Shown in pieces: positions 1 through 6,890 of a DNA stretch of 47,442 bases (position 1 is the stretch's first letter; the number at the start of each line of letters is the position of its first letter). Source of the DNA: an uncultured Chryseobacterium sp. (lineage in GTDB: Bacteria > Bacteroidota > Bacteroidia > Flavobacteriales > Weeksellaceae); the NCBI RefSeq assembly GCF_936933875.1, contig NZ_CAKZIK010000026.1, positions 1 to 47,442 of the forward strand, read 5' to 3'. Below the pieces are notes generated by a model. That model saw only the letters and a list, made by a program, of their open reading frames with translations. It was not told the DNA's origin and did no database searches. Position numbers and translations under genes: made by a program.

Positions 1-2270
1 ATTACTTTTTTAGAGCCAGACCATGAATTTGAATTAGTCTTAATCCAATCCTTCACAGTACACAGTCTATAACAGTTCCAAAAATCGTCATCAATTCCAG
101 TAACTAATGCTGCTTTTTTATCAAAGCAAAAACGTAGATACTCCTCCATTTCTTCCCTTGTAAAAGGAATAATTACATTACTACTTGTACCGCTTCTATC
201 ATATAAATGCTTAACGTAGTCTGCTTCAAAATCATAATTTTTCTTTTCTTGGTAAAATACAGAATTGTAAAATGATTTCAGCTCATCAACATCTCTATAA
301 TTGAATTTTGAAACGATGATATTTTTGTGGTTATGAATACAGCCATCTAAGAATTCAAAATCCAATCCGTTATAGTTTAGATAGTTCGTGCTAGGTTTAG
401 TCCCCGTTATGTAGAACAATGCTTTGATGAAATCTTCGTATTTCTGTCTACCTTGAATATGTTCCAAAATATTCACTTTATAAATGAAAAGCATCAATCC
501 TCCCAATCTGTCAGAAATAGCCGCTTCATCAATAATTGCGGTTTTTTCAGCATACGAGCCATTCATAAATTTCGTAAATTCTGAATTTGTAAATGCAGAA
601 TCGGAAATTTCATCCTGAAAATATCTGTAATAATTTTGACCATAGGAAATTGCATTATGATTGGTTTTATTCATTTGTGGATTAAATAACCTCTCTAAAA
701 TCCTGCCGATAGATTTTATCTCCTTTTCACTATAAATTTCCAATGAAGTGATATCATCTTTAATTATAGAATTGTCAAAATTTTTCGTTGCAAATCCAAA
801 CGATTCATTTTTACCCTCCATTTTTTTAAGTCGATAGTGCGTGTATTTAGCAGCACCACTAAATCCATCATCTTTGGTTTCAATGTAATTACTTTTGTTG
901 AATAAAAGTTTGTAAACTTCATAATATGAAAACTTTAGTAATTTTACTAAAACAAAATCAGGGATAAAAACTTCGTCTTTTACTTTTTCAATACTGACTA
1001 TAAATTCGTTCAAAAAGCGTTTGGCATTTCTGATATTGTTTATTGATTCAAACAAGTTCTCATTATTGTAGAATCTGTAGGATTCCTCGTACTCGAAAAA
1101 TTCCTCAACTTCCTTACTGTTGCCCTCGATAATGTTTTGTACACCTGTTTTGATGAAATTATTAATTTCTCTCGTTCTAATAGGTGGAAGCGGAAATTCC
1201 TTTAAAAATATCTTCTCACAATACTTCTCAGGATAAGGAATATTGTTTTTTTCCAACGCCTTAATTAGATAATCTTTGTCGTATCCAACAACATAATTAA
1301 AAACATCAAAGGATGCTGTATTTCTTATGAGTTTCAAAACTTCAAATACTTCGTTGGGTTGTAATCTATCCAAATCATCAAAAAAAACAATCACTTTTTT
1401 ATCCAATTTGTTCAACAGTTGATTAATATTATCAAAATCGTCTGATAAGTTGCTATCAGGTATGATTTTAACAGCGTTTAAGAGTGTTTCCGCAGTAGAT
1501 GTTTTGCTTATTGATAGTACATTATTCCCGTACTTTTTTATATCCTTAGAAATATCCACACTATGAGTTCGGATTTTTTTCTCAACTGTACTAAAGAAAT
1601 CACTGATAATGGAATGTACCGAAATATTTAACCAACTATTAAAATGAACAATAATGTAATCTTTATCATCTTTAAAGGAATCTTCCACAAAATTCATAAA
1701 CGATGTCTTTCCATTTCCCCATTCTCCAACTATCCCAACAGCCAATGAGGATTCAGATTTATTATTTCTTATCAACCTTGAAACCTGCAAAGCATTCTGT
1801 TTTCGATTCAAAATATCATCCGATGGGTTTGAAATAGGAGAATCATTATAAAGGTTCGACTTAATGACCCTTTTATCCTTACTTGAAGCCCAAAAACCTA
1901 GCTTTATAACAAATGGAACAATCGTGATTAAATAGATTATGTCAGCATAAAATAAATTCGAGCTAAAGTGCGTATTGAGTAAGTCATCAGAATAATTCTT
2001 GTTTACCCAAATGTACACGATAAAAAAAATTGCAGAATAAACAACGAATTCGGGCTTAAAATAAAATCTGTTTCGGATTTTTTGACAAGCCCAAATAATT
2101 ATCAAAATTGCACATCCGCCTATAATAATGTCAGAAATAGCTGATTGATTGAATTTTCTTAAAAAAACTTCTACGATATATTTTTGGTAAAGTGGTAAAA
2201 AGTAATCTTTAAATAAGAAAAACAGGAGAATTATTAATCCAAAATGTCGGTACTTGTAGAGTTGTTTCAT
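1..2270 (-). CDS. KAP family P-loop NTPase, membrane-anchored (3' end cut by window edge)
   Basis: The gene reads leftward from an ATG at 2270 and stays open to base 1, so about 756 codons are visible and the C-terminus is missing. The first 125 residues contain about four hydrophobic segments (roughly 8-25, 46-62, 75-90 and 106-123). A Walker A motif GEWGNGKTS lies near residue 183 and a Walker B motif VIVFFDDLDR near 292-301. This pairing and spacing are typical of the KAP family (named from Kidins220/ARMS and PifA), whose members are membrane NTPases; PifA mediates phage exclusion. Here the helices precede Walker A, whereas in many KAP proteins they lie between the two motifs. The neighbour is an ArdA antirestriction gene, which suggests an accessory island, possibly with a defence role. 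That role is inference; the family call is firm. Confidence 0.88.
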   Translation of the reverse strand, partial: MKQLYKYRHFGLIILLFFLFKDYFLPLYQKYIVEVFLRKFNQSAISDIIIGGCAILIIIWACQKIRNRFYFKPEFVVYSAIFFIVYIWVNKNYSDDLLNTHFSSNLFYADIIYLITIVPFVIKLGFWASSKDKRVIKSNLYNDSPISNPSDDILNRKQNALQVSRLIRNNKSESSLAVGIVGEWGNGKTSFMNFVEDSFKDDKDYIIVHFNSWLNISVHSIISDFFSTVEKKIRTHSVDISKDIKKYGNNVLSISKTSTAETLLNAVKIIPDSNLSDDFDNINQLLNKLDKKVIVFFDDLDRLQPNEVFEVLKLIRNTASFDVFNYVVGYDKDYLIKALEKNNIPYPEKYCEKIFLKEFPLPPIRTREINNFIKTGVQNIIEGNSKEVEEFFEYEESYRFYNNENLFESINNIRNAKRFLNEFIVSIEKVKDEVFIPDFVLVKLLKFSYYEVYKLLFNKSNYIETKDDGFSGAAKYTHYRLKKMEGKNESFGFATKNFDNSIIKDDITSLEIYSEKEIKSIGRILERLFNPQMNKTNHNAISYGQNYYRYFQDEISDSAFTNSEFTKFMNGSYAEKTAIIDEAAISDRLGGLMLFIYKVNILEHIQGRQKYEDFIKALFYITGTKPSTNYLNYNGLDFEFLDGCIHNHKNIIVSKFNYRDVDELKSFYNSVFYQEKKNYDFEADYVKHLYDRSGTSSNVIIPFTREEMEEYLRFCFDKKAALVTGIDDDFWNCYRLCTVKDWIKTNSNSWSGSKKV

Positions 2271-2624
2271 ATTCTATTTTTACAAATCTATTAAGAATTT
2301 ATCGACTATTCTATATGTTGAGAGTGAGAGAGTATCTAAACCAAAACCCCCATAGACAAAACTCAGTTTTCTAGGTACCCCCTTAGCTCTAAAAAGTGAG
2401 CTCTTTTATTTTCTCTATAAGTTTATCAGATTTGAACTTTTTGAATATTTTAAAGTGCTGATTGTAAATGGTTTACAAAGATTTTATTTTACAAAAAATA
2501 AGTAATTTTTTTGTCGTTTATGGCACGATATCTGGGCAATTTATTCTAATAAAAAACCCCGTCAACACTAGAATATTGAGCGGGGAAAGTGTGAAAAATT
2601 CTAACGCTAATTAAAACCTTTACA
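2271..2624. other. Divergent intergenic region between KAP gene and ardA
   Basis: This 354-base AT-rich spacer separates two divergent genes. It holds a weak hairpin with a short T run on the plus strand (stem AGCTC 2385-2389 with GAGCT 2398-2402) and the GC-rich hairpin listed separately at 2557-2585. A TGGCACG at 2521-2527 looks like half of a sigma-54 promoter but lacks a GC pair at the right spacing. No ORF of note was seen. Confidence 0.6.
2551..2585 (-). terminator. GC-rich hairpin with T6 on the minus strand, upstream of ardA
   Basis: CCCCG (2557-2561) pairs with CGGGG (2581-2585), and TCAA pairs with TTGA inside it with a one-base bulge. On the minus strand the stem is followed by six T (2551-2556), the form of an intrinsic terminator. 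There is no minus-strand gene just upstream, because ardA runs the other way. It may instead act as a hairpin in the ardA leader, or stop antisense transcripts from entering the KAP promoter region. Confidence 0.5.
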
Positions 2625-3167
2625 ATGACAAAATTAGAAAATTGTTTGGATGATTTCCAAATCTTTGTGTCCACTTACAAAAAATATAATGAGGGAAACC
2701 TTTTTGGTAGATGGCTGAAACTTATTGACTATTCAAATTATGATGAGCTTAAAAAAGCAATGCTTGAACTTCACTCAGATGAAGATGAGCCTGAGTTTAT
2801 GCTATCAGATTATGAGTGCAGTTCATTTTTTATTAATCAAAATTTAATCTGTGAAGGCTATTTATCAAGAGAAATCTACCATTTAGCCGATAAAATCAAT
2901 GAGTTTGATTATGGTTTTGAAGTGATAGAAGCCTTTTCCGACTGTTTCGGACAGTACTCAGATATAGATGAACTTTTTGAAAAGGTTTCTGAAAGCTATT
3001 ATGGGGAATATGATTCTGATATACATTTTGCTGAAAATCTTTTAGAGGAAACAGGTGATATACCTAAAAATCTACCAAGCTATATTTATATAGATTGGGA
3101 AAGAACTGCAAGAGATTTAATGTTTGATTTTTCGAGTTCAAACGGATATTATTTTAGAAGTCTTTAG
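2625..3167 (+). CDS. ardA: Antirestriction protein ArdA
   Basis: The 180-residue product is strongly acidic, as expected for a DNA mimic. It carries the family hallmarks: an early FVSTYKKYNEGNLFGRWLKL block (the YNxGxxxGxW pattern near residue 20-30), an LSDYE motif near 60, and an acidic GEYDSDIHFAENLLEE stretch near residue 125-141, where the antirestriction motif lies in ArdA proteins. ArdA proteins inhibit type I restriction enzymes by mimicking bent B-form DNA, and are usually carried by conjugative elements, plasmids or phages. Length fits the family (about 165-180 aa). It is the best evidence that the left end of this window belongs to a mobile or once-mobile region. A terminator follows directly, so it is probably monocistronic. 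Confidence 0.92.
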   Translation: MTKLENCLDDFQIFVSTYKKYNEGNLFGRWLKLIDYSNYDELKKAMLELHSDEDEPEFMLSDYECSSFFINQNLICEGYLSREIYHLADKINEFDYGFEVIEAFSDCFGQYSDIDELFEKVSESYYGEYDSDIHFAENLLEETGDIPKNLPSYIYIDWERTARDLMFDFSSSNGYYFRSL

Positions 3168-3173
3168 AAAATT

Positions 3174-3197
3174 GCACCTGAAAAACGGTGCTTTTTT
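3174..3197 (+). terminator. Intrinsic terminator of ardA
   Basis: GCACC (3174-3178) pairs with GGTGC (3187-3191) around an 8-nt loop, followed by T6. It lies 6 nt after the ardA stop codon. Confidence 0.8.
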
Positions 3198-3422
3198 ATT
3201 TTCAATGATGGGGGTTATCCACTATCAAAAATTATAAAAAAGCGATTAAGGAAATATAAATGCCTGAATATTCATTCGAAAATGACTGACACAAAGTTTT
3301 ACCTCTTTATTATTCTATATGTATAAAATGGGATTATACTCTATATATTAGTATATTAGCTGGAAGGTGTTCTTTGAAATAAAAAAATCCAATGTTGGAT
3401 AAATGTCGTAAATTATTAAAAT
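3198..3422. other. AT-rich spacer between ardA and the tRNA-Ser terminator
   Basis: No convincing ORF, integrase remnant or RNA gene was seen. With the flanking terminators, this is the only stretch separating the accessory genes from the tRNA, so an element boundary could lie here or at the tRNA itself. Confidence 0.5.
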
Positions 3423-3459
3423 AAAAAAAAGGCAACAAGCTGTAAATCTGCTTATTACC
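3423..3459 (-). terminator. Intrinsic terminator of tRNA-Ser
   Basis: On the minus strand GGTAATAAGC (3459-3450) pairs over all ten positions, two of them G-U, with GCTTGTTGCC (3440-3431), followed by a run of eight T (3430-3423). It lies 11 nt beyond the tRNA 3' end. Confidence 0.82.
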
Positions 3460-3470
3460 TTAATTTATTG

Positions 3471-3555
3471 CGGAGAGAGAGGGATTCGAACCCCCGGACC
3501 TGTTACAGTCAACAGTTTTCAAGACTGCCGCAATCGACCACTCTGCCATCTCTCC
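3471..3555 (-). tRNA. tRNA-Ser (anticodon UGA)
   Basis: Read on the minus strand, the 85-nt gene has acceptor strands GGAGAGA and TCTCTCC that pair over 7 bp. The anticodon loop CTTGAAA sits on a 5-bp stem and gives anticodon TGA. A long variable arm typical of a class II tRNA follows, then a T-arm with TTCGAAT and discriminator G. CCA is not encoded. It has its own promoter and terminator. The 3' end points toward the KAP/ArdA stub, the usual side on which integrative elements insert in tRNA genes, although its terminator is intact. Confidence 0.96.
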
Positions 3556-3582
3556 AAAAACGATGTTTCGTTTTCAGTGGTG

Positions 3583-3614
3583 CAAATATAAAACTGTTTT
3601 GGCTTTTGACCAAA
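3583..3614 (-). promoter_or_regulatory. Bacteroidota-type promoter of tRNA-Ser
   Basis: On the minus strand TTTG (3614-3611) and TATATTTG (3590-3583) are separated by 20 nt, matching the TTTG/TAnnTTTG consensus of the primary sigma factor in this phylum. The tRNA begins 28 nt downstream. Confidence 0.7.
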
Positions 3615-3753
3615 TAAAATTTTCAAAATTTTGTAATTTTTATGCGCTGTTGCTCTATGTTACTGAAAACAAACACCATTTACTTGTTGTAATCTGTTAT
3701 TTTAGTTAGTTCATACTTCAAAAATTCCTAAAAACCAATAAAAACCTCTACTC

Positions 3754-3786
3754 TTGGTCTGTTAATGATTATTTTTTCTAATTTTG
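3754..3786 (+). promoter_or_regulatory. Putative promoter of the lipoprotein gene
   Basis: A perfect -7 element TAATTTTG (3779-3786) is preceded by TTG at 3754-3756 with 22 nt between them. The start codon follows 22 nt after the -7 box. Confidence 0.5.
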
Positions 3787-3808
3787 GAAAAGTCACTAAT
3801 TTAGCTTT

Positions 3809-4489
3809 ATGAAAAAAATAATTCTAGCTGCATCTGTAGCAGTTGCATTTTTAAGTTGCGAAAAAAAACAAACTGAAACGGTTTCAAACAATACGAATAC
3901 ACCTGTTGAAGACAACTATACTGTTGAAGACGAATCTATCGGTGCAAAAAAATGTTATATCCAAGGAACTGGTAACGATACCTTGTATGTAAGTTTGGAT
4001 GACAATCTTGGGACGGTTTCCGGAAGAATGTATTACAAAAACCATCAAAAAGACAGTTCTTTTGGGGATGTTGTAGGTTCTTCAAATGGCGATACCATTA
4101 AAGTGGATTACACTTTCCAAACGGAAGGAGCGACTTCTACCAGAGAAATTTGGTTCCTTAAAAAAGACGGCAAATTGTTGGAAGGAATTGGAAATCTAGA
4201 CGCTTCCGGAACAAGATATGCGGATTATAAAAAGATTAAATTCGACGGTGGACATGTTTTGGATGAGGCAGAATGTAATGTTGTAGAAAAAGCATTAGCT
4301 AAAACAAATGTTGCACCACCGCCTGTTGCTCAACCTTCTGATACAAAAGCTGAAAATACTTCAGCTGCAAAACCTGCAGAACCCAAAAAGGAAGTAAAAA
4401 CTACCACTGAAGCTAAGGAAGCAGAAACACTGCAAGAAACGGAAGCACGAAAGAAAGCAGCATCAAAAACAGTTGCTAAAAAGAAATAA
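3809..4489 (+). CDS. Hypothetical lipoprotein with Lys/Ala/Glu-rich tail
   Basis: The 226-residue product begins with a lipoprotein signal peptide (MKKIILAASVAVAFLSC, lipobox LSC, lipidated Cys17), so it should be a membrane-anchored lipoprotein. A region of about 120 residues follows with a beta-rich look (GNDTLYVSLDDN, GTVSGRMYY, EIWFLKKDGKLLEG), then a low-complexity tail from about residue 165 rich in Ala, Lys, Glu, Pro and Thr, ending in AKKK. The tail may span the periplasm or contact peptidoglycan; that is a guess. I do not recognise a named family. It stands alone between a promoter-like sequence and a strong terminator. Confidence 0.78.
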   Translation: MKKIILAASVAVAFLSCEKKQTETVSNNTNTPVEDNYTVEDESIGAKKCYIQGTGNDTLYVSLDDNLGTVSGRMYYKNHQKDSSFGDVVGSSNGDTIKVDYTFQTEGATSTREIWFLKKDGKLLEGIGNLDASGTRYADYKKIKFDGGHVLDEAECNVVEKALAKTNVAPPPVAQPSDTKAENTSAAKPAEPKKEVKTTTEAKEAETLQETEARKKAASKTVAKKK

Positions 4490-4493
4490 AAAA

Positions 4494-4514
4494 GAGCAAC
4501 CCAAAAGGTTGCTC
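4494..4514 (+). terminator. Intrinsic terminator of the lipoprotein gene
   Basis: GAGCAACC (4494-4501) pairs with GGTTGCTC (4507-4514) around a 5-nt loop. A run of A lies upstream and a weak T-rich stretch downstream, so it could work in both directions. Confidence 0.75.
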
Positions 4515-4670
4515 TCCTGTTTTACAAAAAAGTAAACTATAATAAAACAGTCTGAATTGAATGTGCAGGAGCCGAAAGTTTCGTTGCTTTACCTTCAATC
4601 CAGAGATTGACGTTTGGTTTCTATTATTGTAATATTTTCTTCCTTGTGAAGTTCTATTGGTTCATTGTCA

Positions 4671-4799
4671 ATGGCTTTTATTTTTCAACAATGTTGGAGT
4701 AATAATTACACATTATTCGCTTTAGTTCCTATTCTACTTATTTTATGCATAACAATATTTTTCTTTAAAGATATTGTCTCAAAAAAAGAAAATAATTAA
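4671..4799 (+). CDS. Putative 42-aa single-pass membrane protein
   Basis: An ORF of 42 codons starts at ATG 4671; an in-frame TGA at 4647 limits upstream extension. It encodes a short polar start (MAFIFQQCWSNN), one hydrophobic helix at about residues 14-32 (TLFALVPILLILCITIFFF) and a charged end (KDIVSKKENN), the layout of a small inner-membrane protein. Its stop lies 12 nt before the NUDIX regulator gene, so they may be co-transcribed. No conserved family was recognised and there is no clear ribosome binding site, though these are often absent in this phylum. It could be a chance ORF. Confidence 0.42.
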   Translation: MAFIFQQCWSNNYTLFALVPILLILCITIFFFKDIVSKKENN

Positions 4800-4811
4800 T
4801 TTTGGAGCGCT

Positions 4812-5570
4812 ATGAAACAAAATGCCTTTAAGAACAAACAATCTCTTCAGGATCTCATCGACACCAAAAATTTTGTTGAGCATATTTCTGTGGATTGTGC
4901 TATTTTCGGCTTCCATAAAGACTCCATGAAGGTTCTTTTGCTGAAGTATCATGATCTTGATTTATGGTCGCTTCCTGGAGGTTTTGTTTTTAATGATGAA
5001 GATTTGCGCGAAGCTGCAGTACGTGTGCTTTTTGAGCGTACGCGTCTGCAAGATTTATTTCTTGATCAGTTTCATACTTTTGGAAGAATTGACCGTACTC
5101 AAAATAACGTTCATCAAATCCTTTTAAAAAACAAAGGTATTGAAGTTCCGAAAGACCACTGGATTTTTCAGCGTTTCATCACTGTTGGATACTGCAGTTT
5201 GATTGATTATTCTTTGGCTGAAACATTTCCAGATACCTTGAACGAAAGCTGCGAATGGTTCGATGTAGATCAGCTTCCCAAAATGGCTTTCGATCATGAT
5301 AGAATCATTAAAGTTGGTTTGGAACATTTACGTAAAAACCTTGATACTCAAATTGTTGCCTACAATCTTTTGCCGGAGAAATTTACTATGAATGATCTTC
5401 AAACCGTATATGAAAGCGTTCTGGGAGAAAAATTTAGAAGAAATAATTTTCAGCGGAAAATGTTGAGCCTAAAAACCTTGGAAAGACTCGAAAAATTCTT
5501 CGACGGTTCTGCTAATAAAGCGCCATATTTATACAAGTTTAAACCAAGCGAAATTAATTTTTTAGATTAA
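4812..5570 (+). CDS. NUDIX-domain transcriptional regulator, NrtR-like
   Basis: The 252-residue protein has an N-terminal NUDIX fold (about 20-165) and a C-terminal winged-helix region (about 175-250, with FTMNDLQTVYESVLGEKFRRNNFQRK). This architecture defines NrtR-type regulators, which bind an ADP-ribose-like ligand through a degenerate NUDIX domain and DNA through the C-terminus. The NUDIX box begins at GGFVFNDEDLREAAVRVLFER: the REUxEE core reads RVLFER, so key metal-binding glutamates are lost and hydrolysis is unlikely. It lies 33 nt upstream of glutaryl-CoA dehydrogenase in the same direction and may control it. Relatives in Bacteroidota control NAD or sugar genes; the target here is not visible. 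Confidence 0.82.
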   Translation: MKQNAFKNKQSLQDLIDTKNFVEHISVDCAIFGFHKDSMKVLLLKYHDLDLWSLPGGFVFNDEDLREAAVRVLFERTRLQDLFLDQFHTFGRIDRTQNNVHQILLKNKGIEVPKDHWIFQRFITVGYCSLIDYSLAETFPDTLNESCEWFDVDQLPKMAFDHDRIIKVGLEHLRKNLDTQIVAYNLLPEKFTMNDLQTVYESVLGEKFRRNNFQRKMLSLKTLERLEKFFDGSANKAPYLYKFKPSEINFLD

Positions 5571-5603
5571 GCGGAAAAGTTTAATTTAGGGAAAATTTTT
5601 TGC

Positions 5604-6785
5604 ATGTCTTATTATCCGCTACAAACTATTCCCGATTATTTCGCGCTCGACAGCCTTTTAACAGAAGAACACAAACTTATTCGACAGTCTGTAAGAGACT
5701 GGGTTGAAAGTTTTGTGATGCCACAGATCGACGAAGCTGCACAAAACCACACGGATTTACCCAACCTCATGCAGGAATTGGGGAAAATTGGCGCTTTAGG
5801 TCCATATATTCCTGTGGAATACGGCGGTTCCGGATTAGACCAAATTTCGTACGGAATTATTATGCAGGAGTTAGAACGCGGTGATTCAGCAGTTCGCTCT
5901 GCCGCTTCTGTCCAAAGTTCTCTCGTGATGTTCCCTATTAACGAATATGGTTCGGAAGAACAGAAAAGAAAATTTTTACCAAAACTTGCATCCGGTGAAA
6001 TGATTGGTTCTTTTGGTTTAACCGAGCCTAATCATGGTTCTGACCCCAGTTCGATGGAAACGCATTTTAAAGATAACGGCGACCATTATTTACTGAACGG
6101 CGCCAAAATGTGGATTACCAATGCTCCATTGTGCGATATCGCCGTGGTTTGGGCAAAAAATGAAGAAGGAAAAGTTCAGGGATTAATTGTTGAAAGAAGT
6201 TTTGAAGGCTTTACAACTCCCGAAACGCACAACAAATGGTCTCTTCGTGCGTCTAAAACTGGAGAATTGGTGTTCAGCAATGTGAAAGTTCCAAAGGAAA
6301 ATCTTCTTCCGGGCGTAACCGGTTTGAAAGGACCGCTTTCCTGCTTGAATTCTGCTCGTTACGGAATTTCCTGGGGCGTTATTGGTGCTGCGATTGACTG
6401 TTATTGTACTGCTCTACAATATTCCAAAGAAAGAAAACAGTTCGGAAAACCCATTGCTTCCTTCCAGCTTCAGCAGAAAAAATTAGCAGAATTTGTTACT
6501 GAAATTACCAAAGCCCAATTGCTTTCTTGGCAGCTTGGAAACCTGAAAAACGACCATAAAGCTATTCCATCACAAATCTCTATGGCGAAACGCAACAACG
6601 TGAAAATGGCCATTGACATTGCCAGAGAATCCCGCCAGATTTTAGGTGGAATGGGAATTATGGGAGAATTCCCGATGATGCGTCACGCAGCCAATTTAGA
6701 ATCTGTTATTACTTATGAAGGAACTCACGATATACATCTGCTGATTACGGGATTGGATGTGACGGGGCTTAATGCGTTTGGGTAG
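5604..6785 (+). CDS. gcdH: Acyl-CoA dehydrogenase, probably glutaryl-CoA dehydrogenase
   Basis: The 393-residue flavoenzyme has the three acyl-CoA dehydrogenase regions in order. Diagnostic for the glutaryl-CoA branch are VRSAASVQSSLVMFPI near 95-111, FGLTEPNHGSDP near 136-147, KMWITNAP near 168, NKWSLRASKTGE, the CLNSARYGISWG block near 250, and the C-terminal YEGTHDIHLLITG, whose Glu is the expected catalytic base. The reaction would be oxidative decarboxylation of glutaryl-CoA to crotonyl-CoA, the last committed step of lysine/tryptophan breakdown, with electrons passed to ETF. Length matches the family. An alternative reading as another short-chain acyl-CoA dehydrogenase is possible but the SVQSSL and ARYGI blocks favour GCDH. 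Confidence 0.85.
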   Translation: MSYYPLQTIPDYFALDSLLTEEHKLIRQSVRDWVESFVMPQIDEAAQNHTDLPNLMQELGKIGALGPYIPVEYGGSGLDQISYGIIMQELERGDSAVRSAASVQSSLVMFPINEYGSEEQKRKFLPKLASGEMIGSFGLTEPNHGSDPSSMETHFKDNGDHYLLNGAKMWITNAPLCDIAVVWAKNEEGKVQGLIVERSFEGFTTPETHNKWSLRASKTGELVFSNVKVPKENLLPGVTGLKGPLSCLNSARYGISWGVIGAAIDCYCTALQYSKERKQFGKPIASFQLQQKKLAEFVTEITKAQLLSWQLGNLKNDHKAIPSQISMAKRNNVKMAIDIARESRQILGGMGIMGEFPMMRHAANLESVITYEGTHDIHLLITGLDVTGLNAFG

Positions 6786-6890
6786 AAAAATTAATGTAAA
6801 AAAAAAATTTGAACAGTGCAGGAGAAGCTTTTTGGAGATTTATAGTTCCGTCAACAAAAAATCAAGGATGTGCTCCAGATTTTGATTAAA

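Noticed and set aside
2521..2536. Sigma-54 promoter upstream of ardA
   Set aside because: Only the TGGCACG half is present; no GC dinucleotide lies 10 nt after the GG.
3471..3555. Attachment site in the tRNA-Ser 3' end
   Set aside because: No second copy of the tRNA end or integrase is visible in the window, and the tRNA keeps its own terminator; it remains only a possibility.
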